Source: Argonema antarcticum A004/B2 | Lineage (GTDB): Bacteria > Cyanobacteriota > Cyanobacteriia > Cyanobacteriales > Aerosakkonemataceae | Assembly (NCBI RefSeq): GCF_023333585.1 | Contig: NZ_JAIQZN010000074.1 | Location: 1-36,850, forward strand | DNA length: 36,850 nucleotides | Direction of reading: 5' to 3' | Shown: piece after piece, positions 1-7,731 of the stretch | Layout of the letters: each line of letters starts with the position of its first letter | Position numbering within the stretch: position 1 is the first letter of the stretch | Made by a program: the position numbers and the translations under genes | The notes under the pieces: generated by a model | What the model saw: only the letters and a program-made list of their open reading frames with translations | The model's database searches: none | What the model was told of the DNA's origin: nothing

Positions 1-76
1 TTGACTTTTGACTTTTGACTTTTGACTTTTGACTTTTGACTTTTGACTTTTGACTTTTGACTTTTGACTTTTGACT
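1..76. repeat. Heptamer tandem array (TTGACTT)n
   Basis: About 10.9 perfect copies of the 7-bp unit TTGACTT, cut off by the window start, so the true length is unknown. The array runs directly into the 3' end of pilQ: the last repeat bases supply part of its TAG stop (75-77 on the minus strand). Period-7 arrays recur at several other places in the window. They match the STRR class of short tandem repeats known in filamentous cyanobacteria. Confidence 0.95.
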
Positions 77-2489
77 ATCGATTGTTGCCGGGAGCAGATA
101 AACCGCCCCGCTGTAAGAGTTGCTGCACGTCTGGCCCTGGCCTGTATCGGTAGCCAAACGGGGAATTAGACGAGTCATCAAGAATTTGCGGCGTCAGCAT
201 CACGATCACCTCAGCGCGCTGATTAGTTCTGTTTGTGCGTCTGAACAGGGCACCCACAATAGGAATATCGCCTAAAATGGGCACCTTGCTGACCGTCGCT
301 CGGTCTTGATCCTGAATAATGCCCGACAGAATCAACGTCTGACCATCTCGCAGACGAACTTGTCCAGATACAAGATCCCTTCTTGAGAGCAATGAAATTG
401 TCACCGCACCGGCGACACCACCCGTGCCTATAACTGTGTCACTACCTGGTGCCGTCACGCTGGGATTCACATTCAGAGTAATAAAGCCGTTATCGTCAAT
501 TCGATTGACCTGAACCTGAAGGATTAGACCAACAGTTCCTTTTTCCGTGCTTACTGTTGTAGTTACAGTGCCACCAGAATTTGTTTGGTTGACAGTCTGG
601 TTTGTAATCACATCTGCGCCCAAGTTAACTCTAGCAGTTTCACCCTCTTGGATCACCAAAGTCGGGTCAGTCAGAATCTTGGCATTGCCACTGATAACCT
701 GAGCTCGCAACTGTGATAAAAACCGGGTGGGAAACTGGAACAGTTCTGGCAGTGAAAATGTAAGCCGTCCTGTTTCGTCGATACTGTTGACACCAGGTTG
801 AAGGGGATTGACGTTTGTACCAAAGGGGGCACGGGGTAAGACGCCTGGGAAAATAGGGCTTATAGGTGATTCGGGAGACCCAGTGCTTCGGCTAAAGGGA
901 GCGTTTTGCTGAGCATCCAAGAAAGGACTGTTTCCACTAAAGGGATTGTTAATGATCGGTGGGCTAAATTGACTACCAGCAGTCTGCTCTGCGGTAGCTG
1001 GTGCGGTATCGCCAAAATTTATTACCGCTGAGCCATTGTCAAATGTAAAGAAGCTGCGACCGAGCCCGAAGGAGAAGCTGGTGCCAGCCGTATCGGTGTT
1101 ATTTAAGTTGATATCAAGAATTTTGACATTGACGGCGACTTGGCGACGGCGAGCATCCAGTTGGCTCAATAAGGCTGAGGCGATTTCAATTTTGCGCGGG
1201 TCGCCAACCAGAGTGATGGCATTGAGTCGGGTATCGGCAAGTATTGACAAACCCGAAAGTACCAGAGGGCCAGTTCCTCTTTGTGCCCTGAGTACTTTAA
1301 TATCTGGTTCTCTGATCTCAACTGTCCTAGCAGCAGCTCCTTCTCCGATAGTCTGGATTTGGACGCGGGTGATCGGCAGTTGCGTTTCTGCTCCCTGTGC
1401 AGTCAAGAAGTTGGCGGCATCAGCGACGTTAACTTGGTTGAGTCGCAGGCTCCGCATGACGATATTGCTGGCTGCTTCGGGTAAGTTTGAACCTATAAAA
1501 ACGGTGTTGTTGCGACGGTTGGCTTGCAGGCCGGTAATCCGCAAAACGGTGTTGAAGACATCTTGGAGGGGCTCGTTTTCAATATCTAAGGAAATTGTGC
1601 CATCAAGTGGGGTGCTTGCTCCCTGAGCTTGACCGGGCGCTCCCTGTTGAGCTTGTCCTGCCGCTCCTGCGCCAGCTTGAGGTGTCACAAATACGAGGTT
1701 GCGGTTGGCGGCGCGAGCTAGGAGCGATAAAACCTCTCTTACTGGGGCGTCGCGCAGCAGCAGGCGGGGAATGCGCTCAGCGGTGCCGAGATCGATGACG
1801 GTGGCAGTAGGATCGACTTCGGAAACAGATATATCTCCTACTGGTGGCGCAACTGCTCTGGGCAAGAATGGAGGGGCGGGGCTAACTGGTTGAACTGTAC
1901 CGGCTGCTGGTGCTGGTCCCCCTTCGTAGGTAATTTGCGGGTTAGGAACCAAAACATTTGGGGTTGGCGCTGTTGGGGTTGGCGCTGTTGGGATTTGCGC
2001 TGTTGGGGTTGACCCCAAGGATGGAAGGGTGGCCGCTGGTGGCGGTGCTGCCGCATTGGGGGGAGAGGCTGCCAAGTCAGCTGCTGCTGGGCTGAAGTTA
2101 AGGGTGATTGCTTGAGCTTCTCTACTGATAACTTGTCCTGTGGGAGGGCTGGTGATGCCGTTGACGGTCACCCGGATGCTATTGCCATCTAATTGGGTGA
2201 CAGCTACAGAACGGATACCTGGGGCTGGGTTTGGCTGAATGAAATTTTTGCCTTCTCTGAGGCGCAGTTGGGCATTGGTGATGTCTACCACGAATGCGTT
2301 GCGGCGATCGACTGTGAAAATTTGGGGCCGATCGCCACTTTGGGTGTCCAGGATGACCTGAACGCCATTATCTGTTGGTTTTAGCCGCACTCCCGTTACT
2401 TGCGTTGCTGCTGCCCATACTGGTTGGCTGGCCAGAAGAACTGTCCCTGCCCCAATTAATAGTCCGGCTAGTCCTTGATGCTCTTTCAC
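75..2489 (-). CDS. pilQ: Type IV pilus secretin PilQ
   Basis: Outer-membrane secretin ring through which type IV pili pass; in cyanobacteria it serves motility and DNA uptake. Order of parts: signal peptide ending near PVWAAA, AMIN domain (about residues 30-132, peptidoglycan binding), a Pro/Ala-rich linker, an STN/N0-type domain starting at RDAPVREVLSLL, secretin N domains, then the C-terminal secretin domain with the hallmark VPILGDIPIVGALF and a final VIVMLTPQIL. I choose the GTG at 2487-2489 as start: a strong GAGGAG lies 6 nt upstream and it places the signal peptide at the N-terminus. A longer TTG start at 2507 is possible (810 aa against 804 aa). It is the last gene of the pilMNOQ cluster, but a repeat-filled gap of about 350 bp separates it from pilO, so it may have its own promoter. 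No pilP is present, as is usual in cyanobacteria. Confidence 0.96.
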   Translation of the reverse strand: MKEHQGLAGLLIGAGTVLLASQPVWAAATQVTGVRLKPTDNGVQVILDTQSGDRPQIFTVDRRNAFVVDITNAQLRLREGKNFIQPNPAPGIRSVAVTQLDGNSIRVTVNGITSPPTGQVISREAQAITLNFSPAAADLAASPPNAAAPPPAATLPSLGSTPTAQIPTAPTPTAPTPNVLVPNPQITYEGGPAPAAGTVQPVSPAPPFLPRAVAPPVGDISVSEVDPTATVIDLGTAERIPRLLLRDAPVREVLSLLARAANRNLVFVTPQAGAGAAGQAQQGAPGQAQGASTPLDGTISLDIENEPLQDVFNTVLRITGLQANRRNNTVFIGSNLPEAASNIVMRSLRLNQVNVADAANFLTAQGAETQLPITRVQIQTIGEGAAARTVEIREPDIKVLRAQRGTGPLVLSGLSILADTRLNAITLVGDPRKIEIASALLSQLDARRRQVAVNVKILDINLNNTDTAGTSFSFGLGRSFFTFDNGSAVINFGDTAPATAEQTAGSQFSPPIINNPFSGNSPFLDAQQNAPFSRSTGSPESPISPIFPGVLPRAPFGTNVNPLQPGVNSIDETGRLTFSLPELFQFPTRFLSQLRAQVISGNAKILTDPTLVIQEGETARVNLGADVITNQTVNQTNSGGTVTTTVSTEKGTVGLILQVQVNRIDDNGFITLNVNPSVTAPGSDTVIGTGGVAGAVTISLLSRRDLVSGQVRLRDGQTLILSGIIQDQDRATVSKVPILGDIPIVGALFRRTNRTNQRAEVIVMLTPQILDDSSNSPFGYRYRPGPDVQQLLQRGGLSAPGNNR

Positions 2490-2590
2490 CCGCTTCTCCT
2501 CACACAAACAAATTGGCTTTTACTGGAAAATTAAGAGTAACCTGTTTCGCCTTACCAGAAAGTTTACCGATAATTTCAGATTTTAGATTT

Positions 2591-2708
2591 AAAAGGGAAG
2601 ATTTTTGGTTAATGGCTCGCTATGTAGGGCGAAATCAATTTCCCATCTAAAATTTTTGGTTAATGGCTCGCCCCTGATGGGGCTAGCAAATCTGAAATCT
2701 TCCCTTTT
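2591..2708. repeat. Inverted repeat plus 20-bp direct duplication in the pilO-pilQ gap
   Basis: A 14-bp perfect inverted repeat (AAAAGGGAAGATTT at 2591-2604, complement at 2695-2708) encloses two copies of a 20-bp direct repeat, ATTTTTGGTTAATGGCTCGC, at 2601-2620 and 2652-2671. There is no coding signal. The AT-rich text resembles the sequence after map (around 23431-23456), which suggests a dispersed element. Confidence 0.7.
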
Positions 2709-2719
2709 TGCAATAGTGG

Positions 2720-2820
2720 CTCTTTCGGAGTTGCTATGCTTTTGTTCACTTAAGAACATTTTTATTGATTTTCTCCTCTCCCACTCTCCCCCTCTCCCCC
2801 TCTCCCCCTCTACTCAAATA
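2720..2820 (-). repeat. Dispersed repeat family A, copy 1
   Basis: Read on the minus strand, the element has three parts: a TATTTGAGTAGAG head, a tract of 8-bp GGGGGAGA-type units, and a tail running from AAAAATGTTCTTAAG through GAACAAAAGCATAGC to CTCCGAAAGAG. The 44-nt tail (2720-2763) is identical to that of copy 3 at 34577-34620. Copy 2 (11419-11489) is diverged. This copy sits inside the pil cluster, between pilO and pilQ. Confidence 0.88.
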
Positions 2821-2843
2821 GCATAGTAAGTACGGAAGAGCCA

Positions 2844-3635
2844 TTACTTTGGTGACGGTGATGGCGACGGTGTCCCTGCCGCTGGTGGTGGTGCTACCAG
2901 TTTCTGTTCTTCTGGGGTGAGCGGTCTTAGCACTTGCAGCTTAAAAGCAGTGTTAATTTTTGTTTCGGGGTTGCCGATCGGGACAATCTGCCCTTCTTGC
3001 TGCATTACCGCTATTCTTTGAGTCGATTCTGCCAATGTCGATTTCAGTTCTTTGACGACTGATAGTGACTTCTGGCGCTCCAGCTCGATCAGAAACAGCC
3101 GCGTCTGATCGAAGGTTCCTTCCATCTGCACGTTGAACGCTTGACGGTATATTTTACCATTAATCTGCGCTCCTAAAGAGCTGTCATTAACAATACCAGA
3201 AGTTTGTGGGTCTGGCTCAAACTTTGTCAGTCTTGCCTTAATTCTATCTTCTGGTAGAGTACTATTTCTAGCTTCAATGCGTTTGTTGATATCCAGTAGC
3301 AGAGTGCTTAAGCTGTTTGGATTGGCAAACAAAGCCGTAACTCCGGCTTTTTTCTGTTGGGCTTCTTTTACCTTAGCTTCAGCTGCTTTGACCTGATCCT
3401 CGATCGTTGCTAGTTCTTGCTTTTCCTTTTCTTTGGTTTCAATCTCGCTTTTCTTGGTTTGTAACTGCTCCCAGGTTGGCATTAATAATGTCACAAACAG
3501 GTAAGCCGCTCCTCCCAAACCAAGAACAGCAACGAGGACGCCGATGACGGGCGGCGTGAACTGAATCCCAAATAGACTGGGAGCATCAGACCCAGCTTCC
3601 TCCTCTGAGCTTTGACCGGGCATATACGCAGTCAT
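2844..3635 (-). CDS. pilO: Type IV pilus inner-membrane protein PilO
   Basis: PilO pairs with PilN in the inner membrane and links cytoplasmic PilM to the secretin. The 263-aa protein has a short cytoplasmic N-terminus, one membrane segment (about residues 27-50, VIGVLVAVLGLGGAAYLFV), a coiled coil of Lys/Glu/Gln-rich heptads (about 55-100), a ferredoxin-like periplasmic domain and a Pro/Ser tail (TPSPSPSPK). Its ATG overlaps the pilN stop in an ATGA arrangement (3632-3635), showing translational coupling. Identity rests on this topology and on the pilM-pilN neighbours, because PilO sequences diverge strongly. The Pro/Ser tail is typical of cyanobacterial versions as far as I know. Confidence 0.9.
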   Translation of the reverse strand: MTAYMPGQSSEEEAGSDAPSLFGIQFTPPVIGVLVAVLGLGGAAYLFVTLLMPTWEQLQTKKSEIETKEKEKQELATIEDQVKAAEAKVKEAQQKKAGVTALFANPNSLSTLLLDINKRIEARNSTLPEDRIKARLTKFEPDPQTSGIVNDSSLGAQINGKIYRQAFNVQMEGTFDQTRLFLIELERQKSLSVVKELKSTLAESTQRIAVMQQEGQIVPIGNPETKINTAFKLQVLRPLTPEEQKLVAPPPAAGTPSPSPSPK

Positions 3636-4456
3636 GGTTTAAGGGCTCCTTGTTGTTTAAGGTTTTCGATGCGAGTTACCAGTCCCAATGCACCTTTGCT
3701 TTCCAGCTCTTTGAGCATAGCGGAAGCTGGCTTTTCACTGAGGTAAGTTTCAATTTTAAATTGCACTACTCTCGGTAGTTTGGGCGGTTGTCCAGAACTA
3801 CTGCCAGACCTGATTTGGGATGGAGGTAAGTACAATTGGATGGGATTATCGATCAACGCAGCCGATACGAGCTTGGTGTCGATATCTTTGAAAAATGAGG
3901 ATTTCTGGAGTGTCAGCACTAAATCGTTCACATTACTGAAGGAATTGGCGACTCCGGCAATCTCAATTTTGTCTGTGGTGGGTGGGGGTGGGACTGCCAG
4001 GGCAACCGTGCCAGCAGGGGGAGGCGGTGGGGCTGTGGTGACAGGGGGTTTGGTTTGCGTAACTGTTGTAACTTGCACTCCTACTGGCAGGCGATCGCGA
4101 ACATCCTGTAGCATGGCAGACCAAGGCTTCATTTGATCGAATACAGTTACTAAATCTTTGGTTTCGGACTCAATTTGACTAACCTGAGCCAGGAAATCGT
4201 CCCTATTCTTCTTTTTAGCCTGCAAAGTACCCAACTCTTGATCTAGTGTGGTTCCTTTATCGGCCAGCTGTTGTATTTGGCCTTGTAGGAAGAACCAGGC
4301 ACCTCCAACCGCTACTGGCAAAAGTACGCCAACCCCTATTCCCGCCAACATCAGTAACCTGTCGTTGACGGGTACTGACTTTTTGGGCCTAGCAGTGTTA
4401 TCTGCTGGTTGCTGAACGTGACCGTCTTTGAGAAAATTAATTTCTAGGCTATACAT
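3632..4456 (-). CDS. pilN: Type IV pilus assembly protein PilN
   Basis: Bitopic inner-membrane partner of PilO. The N-terminal YSLEINFLKD resembles the conserved PilN segment that docks into PilM (family motif INLLP). A membrane helix follows at about residues 33-57 (LMLAGIGVGVLLPVAVGGAWFF), then a coiled coil (about 60-105) and a periplasmic Fimbrial_PilN-type domain containing a Pro/Ala-rich insertion (about 145-170). Length is 274 aa; family members without the insertion are nearer 200. The start is an ATG at 4454-4456 preceded by AGAGG, and this ribosome site lies inside the 3' end of pilM (gap of 4 bp). The stop overlaps the pilO start. Confidence 0.9.
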   Translation of the reverse strand: MYSLEINFLKDGHVQQPADNTARPKKSVPVNDRLLMLAGIGVGVLLPVAVGGAWFFLQGQIQQLADKGTTLDQELGTLQAKKKNRDDFLAQVSQIESETKDLVTVFDQMKPWSAMLQDVRDRLPVGVQVTTVTQTKPPVTTAPPPPPAGTVALAVPPPPTTDKIEIAGVANSFSNVNDLVLTLQKSSFFKDIDTKLVSAALIDNPIQLYLPPSQIRSGSSSGQPPKLPRVVQFKIETYLSEKPASAMLKELESKGALGLVTRIENLKQQGALKP

Positions 4457-4460
4457 TTTG

Positions 4461-5567
4461 TTAAACCTCTCGTAATCCTAAACCCAGGACAACTCCCAAT
4501 CCAGGTCGTTGCACTGCGGGGATCTCTTCGGTCACTTCCAAGGATAATGCCGCCACCGGGTCTACTTGAGTCGTTGGCAAACTTAACCGGGATGTGAAAA
4601 ATTCATCCAGCTGTCCGATGCCGCCGCCTGGACCTGCAAGTAGCAACTGGGCTACTTCCAAATTGTTGCTTTGATTGAGATAAAAATCGATCGAGCGGCG
4701 CAGTTCGTCGGCTAGTTCTCCCAAGACTCTCATCATAGCGGACATTCCCGGATTGAGCCCGGTTGAGCCACTCCGCACAGTATCCACCGGCGCGGTGGGA
4801 ATTGTCATCCCTCTGAGCAAATCGGTGTTCCGAGAGGCGGGTAAATTCATGGCGCGGCTGAGGGCGCTTTGAATTTGATACATCCCGATCGCAACGGTGC
4901 GAGAAAATTGGGGTACACCATCTACAATAATCGCTATTTCGGTACTCTCGAATTCAATGTTTACTAGCACGGCGGCTTCTTGAGAAGAAAATTGTCGCAG
5001 TTGCTCTCGAATTGTCCGAATCAGAGCAAAACTGTTAATTTCCAGCACGTCGAGCTGCAATCCAGCTTGCTTAAAAGTCTCGATATAAGTTCGAGTTACT
5101 TCTTCGCGGACTGCGGCTAGCATCACTTGTACTTTTTCTATGCCATCTTCATCGGTGAAGAAACCGAGTTTCTGATAATCCACATCGGCTTCTTCGCGAG
5201 GAAATGGTAAGTAGAGACTTGCTTCATGATTTAATACCATATCCCGGAGTTCTCGTTCATCTAGTTCTGCCGGAACTGGAATAATTCTCACAATTGCTCC
5301 TGCCGATCCCGGTATGGCTGAGGCGACGCGAGTGGCTTTAATTTTTTTATCTGCCAGCGCTGTCTGGATGATTTCCGCCATTGTCGGCGGGTCGATAATC
5401 TGTCCTTCTTGAAAGACTCCTTCGGGAACTTCGACGGAGTGCAGTGTTACAAGTTTGAAGCCTTGACCTTGCTTACGCAGTTGGGCAATATTTATGCGTT
5501 CGGGGGCTAATTCGATCGCAATTCCCGGTTTGCGCTTGGAAAATAAATTCTTAAAGGCGTTAACCAC
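4461..5567 (-). CDS. pilM: Type IV pilus biogenesis protein PilM
   Basis: Cytoplasmic actin-like (FtsA fold) ATP-binding protein that binds the PilN N-terminus. The 368-aa protein carries GIAIELAPERINIAQL near the N-terminus (first phosphate-binding strand), the PilM-typical stretch from ELRDMVLNHEASLYLPFP to DVDYQKLG, a second lobe with AAVLVNIEFESTEIAIIVDG, and the C-terminal LLLAGPGGGIGQLDEFF phosphate-2 loop. It starts with GTG (5565-5567); no better in-frame ATG lies nearby and no clear Shine-Dalgarno is visible. It is the first gene of the pilMNO(Q) cluster and is divergent from the substrate-binding lipoprotein gene, sharing a 136-bp intergenic region. Confidence 0.94.
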   Translation of the reverse strand: MVNAFKNLFSKRKPGIAIELAPERINIAQLRKQGQGFKLVTLHSVEVPEGVFQEGQIIDPPTMAEIIQTALADKKIKATRVASAIPGSAGAIVRIIPVPAELDERELRDMVLNHEASLYLPFPREEADVDYQKLGFFTDEDGIEKVQVMLAAVREEVTRTYIETFKQAGLQLDVLEINSFALIRTIREQLRQFSSQEAAVLVNIEFESTEIAIIVDGVPQFSRTVAIGMYQIQSALSRAMNLPASRNTDLLRGMTIPTAPVDTVRSGSTGLNPGMSAMMRVLGELADELRRSIDFYLNQSNNLEVAQLLLAGPGGGIGQLDEFFTSRLSLPTTQVDPVAALSLEVTEEIPAVQRPGLGVVLGLGLREV

Positions 5568-5703
5568 TGTTGTAGTCCGTTTTAGTCTATGAATAATCAG
5601 GCGGTGGCTGAAAAATTGTCTTGAGGTAGATTAAGGCAATGTACCTGCTAATCACCAATTTAGTCTAGGATTACTGCGTTTGTCTGTTTAGGATCTGAAC
5701 CTT

Positions 5704-7005
5704 GTGCTGAGCCGATATAAAACCTGGAAACATTTGGGAATTTTTGCTTTGTTGGGATTGCTGCTGTGCTGGGCGGTCAGTTGTAGTACTGGGAATACAG
5801 GAACTAGACAAGCCCGGACCGATCGCCAGGAGGTTGAGTTCTGGACGATGCAGTTGCAGCCGCAATTTACAGATTACTTCAATAAGTTGATTGCTGCCTT
5901 TGAAGCTTCCAATCCCACTGTGGCGGTACGTTGGGTGGATATACCCTGGTCGGCGATGGAGAGTAAGATCTTGACGGCGGTTTCCGCTAAGACTGCTCCT
6001 GATGTGGTAAATTTGAATCCCGATTTTGCTTCTCAGTTGGCTTCCCGCAATGCTTGGCTGGATCTGAATACTCAGGTTTCCGATCGAGAACGCCAGCTAT
6101 ATTTACCCAATATCTGGAAGGCTAGCACGTTTGGCGGTAAGAGTTTTGGTATTCCTTGGTATCTGGCAACGGATATTACAATTTATAACAAAGATCTGTT
6201 TAAGCAGGCTGGGATCGCCAAGCCTCCCGTTACTTACGAGGAACTGGCGCTTTTGGCTAGGCAAGTTAAGCAGAAGACTGGTAAGTATGCTTTTTTTGTG
6301 ACTTTTGTGCCGGGAGATTCGGCGGAGGTGCTGGAATCTTTGGTGCAGATGGGGGTAACGCTGGTGGATGCTAAGGGTAAGGCTGCTTTTAATAGTCCTG
6401 AAGGTAAGGCGGCGTTTCAGTATTGGGTAGACCTTTATAAAAATGGGCTATTACCAAAGGAGGTATTGACTCAAGGACACAGACGTGCTATTGAACTTTA
6501 CCAAGCTGGTGAGACGGCTCTGCTGAAGTCGGGGGCTCAGTTTTTGAGTACAATTGCTAAGAATGCGCCCGCTCTAGCTCAAGTTTCTGCTACTTCGCCT
6601 CAAATTACTGGCAAAACTGGCAAGAAAAGTGTGGCGGTGATGAATTTGGTGATTAAGCGCGATAGCGATCGCGCTGATGCTGCTCTCAAGTTTGCTTTGT
6701 TTGTCACTAATGATGAGAATCAGCTGGCTTTTGCTAAGACTGCTAATACTTTACCTTCTACAGTGAAGGCTTTGCAAGATAGTTACTTCAAAAAGCTATC
6801 ACCGGATGCCACGCCTGTCGATCGGGCTCGTGTCGTCAGTGCTACTCAAATGAAAGAGGCGCAAGTGTTGATTCCGGCGATGAAGGATGTCAATGTTCTC
6901 CAACGGGTGATTTACGACAATTTGCAGGCGGCGATGCTGGATGAGAAGTCGGTGGATCGGGCTGTGGCGGATGCTGCGACAGAGTGGGATCGACGAGGTG
7001 GTTAG
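5704..7005 (+). CDS. Sugar-type ABC transporter substrate-binding lipoprotein (family 1)
   Basis: Periplasmic solute-binding protein of the MalE/UgpB-like family 1. The N-terminus is a lipoprotein signal: basic start, hydrophobic core FALLGLLLCW and lipobox AVSC with the lipidated Cys at residue 27. The mature part begins VEFWTMQLQPQFTDYFNKL, typical of the family's first strand, and contains WVDIPWSAMESKILTAV and FGIPWYLATDITIYNKDLF, typical of sugar-binding members. Length 433 aa is normal. The start is GTG at 5704. No permease or ATPase gene lies next to it, so it is an orphan here; the substrate cannot be named. A 16-bp perfect hairpin at 7031-7065 probably ends its transcript. Confidence 0.9.
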   Translation: MLSRYKTWKHLGIFALLGLLLCWAVSCSTGNTGTRQARTDRQEVEFWTMQLQPQFTDYFNKLIAAFEASNPTVAVRWVDIPWSAMESKILTAVSAKTAPDVVNLNPDFASQLASRNAWLDLNTQVSDRERQLYLPNIWKASTFGGKSFGIPWYLATDITIYNKDLFKQAGIAKPPVTYEELALLARQVKQKTGKYAFFVTFVPGDSAEVLESLVQMGVTLVDAKGKAAFNSPEGKAAFQYWVDLYKNGLLPKEVLTQGHRRAIELYQAGETALLKSGAQFLSTIAKNAPALAQVSATSPQITGKTGKKSVAVMNLVIKRDSDRADAALKFALFVTNDENQLAFAKTANTLPSTVKALQDSYFKKLSPDATPVDRARVVSATQMKEAQVLIPAMKDVNVLQRVIYDNLQAAMLDEKSVDRAVADAATEWDRRGG

Positions 7006-7030
7006 GCGATTGGTTGGTGTCTATTCCTAG

Positions 7031-7065
7031 ATTTATTGCCAAAATCGATGATTTTGGCAATAAAT
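7031..7065 (+). terminator. Strong hairpin after the substrate-binding protein
   Basis: A perfect 16-bp stem (7031-7046 with 7050-7065) around a 3-nt GAT loop, starting 25 bp after the stop codon. The core is GCCAAAATC / GATTTTGGC with AT-rich stem ends, and the flank continues TTAGATAG. It fits an intrinsic terminator, although the U-run lies within the stem end. Confidence 0.65.
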
Positions 7066-7089
7066 TAGATAGTAGTTACGGTTTTCGCC

Positions 7090-7203
7090 CCCTAATCCCC
7101 CCCAAATCTGGGGGGAACAGGACTTTTCTCCAAATCTGGGGGGGTGGGGCAGGGCAAAATCTAGGCTTGTGAGTAAGTCGTACCACAGAGAAACCCGGTT
7201 TCT
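7090..7203. repeat. G/C palindromes in a gene-free stretch
   Basis: Three short palindromic motifs lie close together: C7-AAATCT-G6 (7097-7115), a half copy AAATCTGGGGGGG (7132-7145), and AGAAACCCGGTTTCT (7189-7203). All are recognisable as motifs common in intergenic DNA of filamentous cyanobacteria. The surrounding 7006-7731 interval holds no convincing gene. Confidence 0.6.
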
Positions 7204-7442
7204 CCGGGTGTTCTGGATCTTCAGATTTTTTTCGGCTTACCCCTTGATTTTATAGGGAGTTTGGTATAGTATAGTATTGTGGGAATATATGCGCTCAGGT
7301 AAGTAATTTTAAGTTGGTATTATATACTTGATAATTTTAGAAATAGAGCAAAATTTCTAAACTGTCAATAACCTGGAAAAAATAAGGGTTTTGGGGATGA
7401 GTTTTCTGACTTGAGAAAGCGCAGATATCAGATATCATATTG

Positions 7443-7495
7443 AGTCGATTAGCCATGTTTAAATATTTGGTATGCTGTTGCGATGCCGCGCTATC
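7443..7495 (+). repeat. Dispersed repeat family C, copy 1
   Basis: GTCGATTAGCCAT followed by TTAAATATTTGGTA and a diverged TGTTGCG...CTATCTTA segment. The same text occurs at 26031-26087, where it opens the 33-bp tandem array. The two copies differ by two bases in the first 31 positions. Confidence 0.75.
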
Positions 7496-7524
7496 TTATA
7501 TGAATTGCCTCTACATCAAGACAT

Positions 7525-7684
7525 GATACGATCTCGTCAAATTGTCTGTTGTCATTGTTGGTTAAATTTTTACCACAGATAAAGACAGATGAACACAGAT
7601 GAACACAGATAAGAATAAGAACAGGAATTTTTTAGGTGACCGATGCGTAAGGAGATGAGATGATATCTGCGTTCATCTGTGGTT
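7525..7684 (+). repeat. Dispersed 130-bp repeat family B, copy 1
   Basis: A full unit (7525-7660) reads TCGTCAAATTGTCTGTTGTC, then TTAAATTTTTACCACAGAT, a GAACACAGAT direct repeat, and TTTTTAGGTGACCGATGCG. It is followed by a short inverted piece (TTCATCTGTGGTTG, 7671-7685) that complements the ACCACAGAT box near 7572. Other copies are at 22321-22470 and, inverted and in tandem, at 23473-23862. Confidence 0.85.
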
Positions 7685-7731
7685 GAAAATGTAAAGTTGG
7701 TATTTGGTCAGTCATAGTAGGGTGCGTTACG

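Noticed and set aside
6984-7731. Small genes or a tRNA in the stretch after the substrate-binding protein
   Set aside because: Only a hairpin, G/C palindromes and dispersed repeats are visible; the one open frame there translates the palindromes, and no tRNA-like GTTCRANNC arm was seen.
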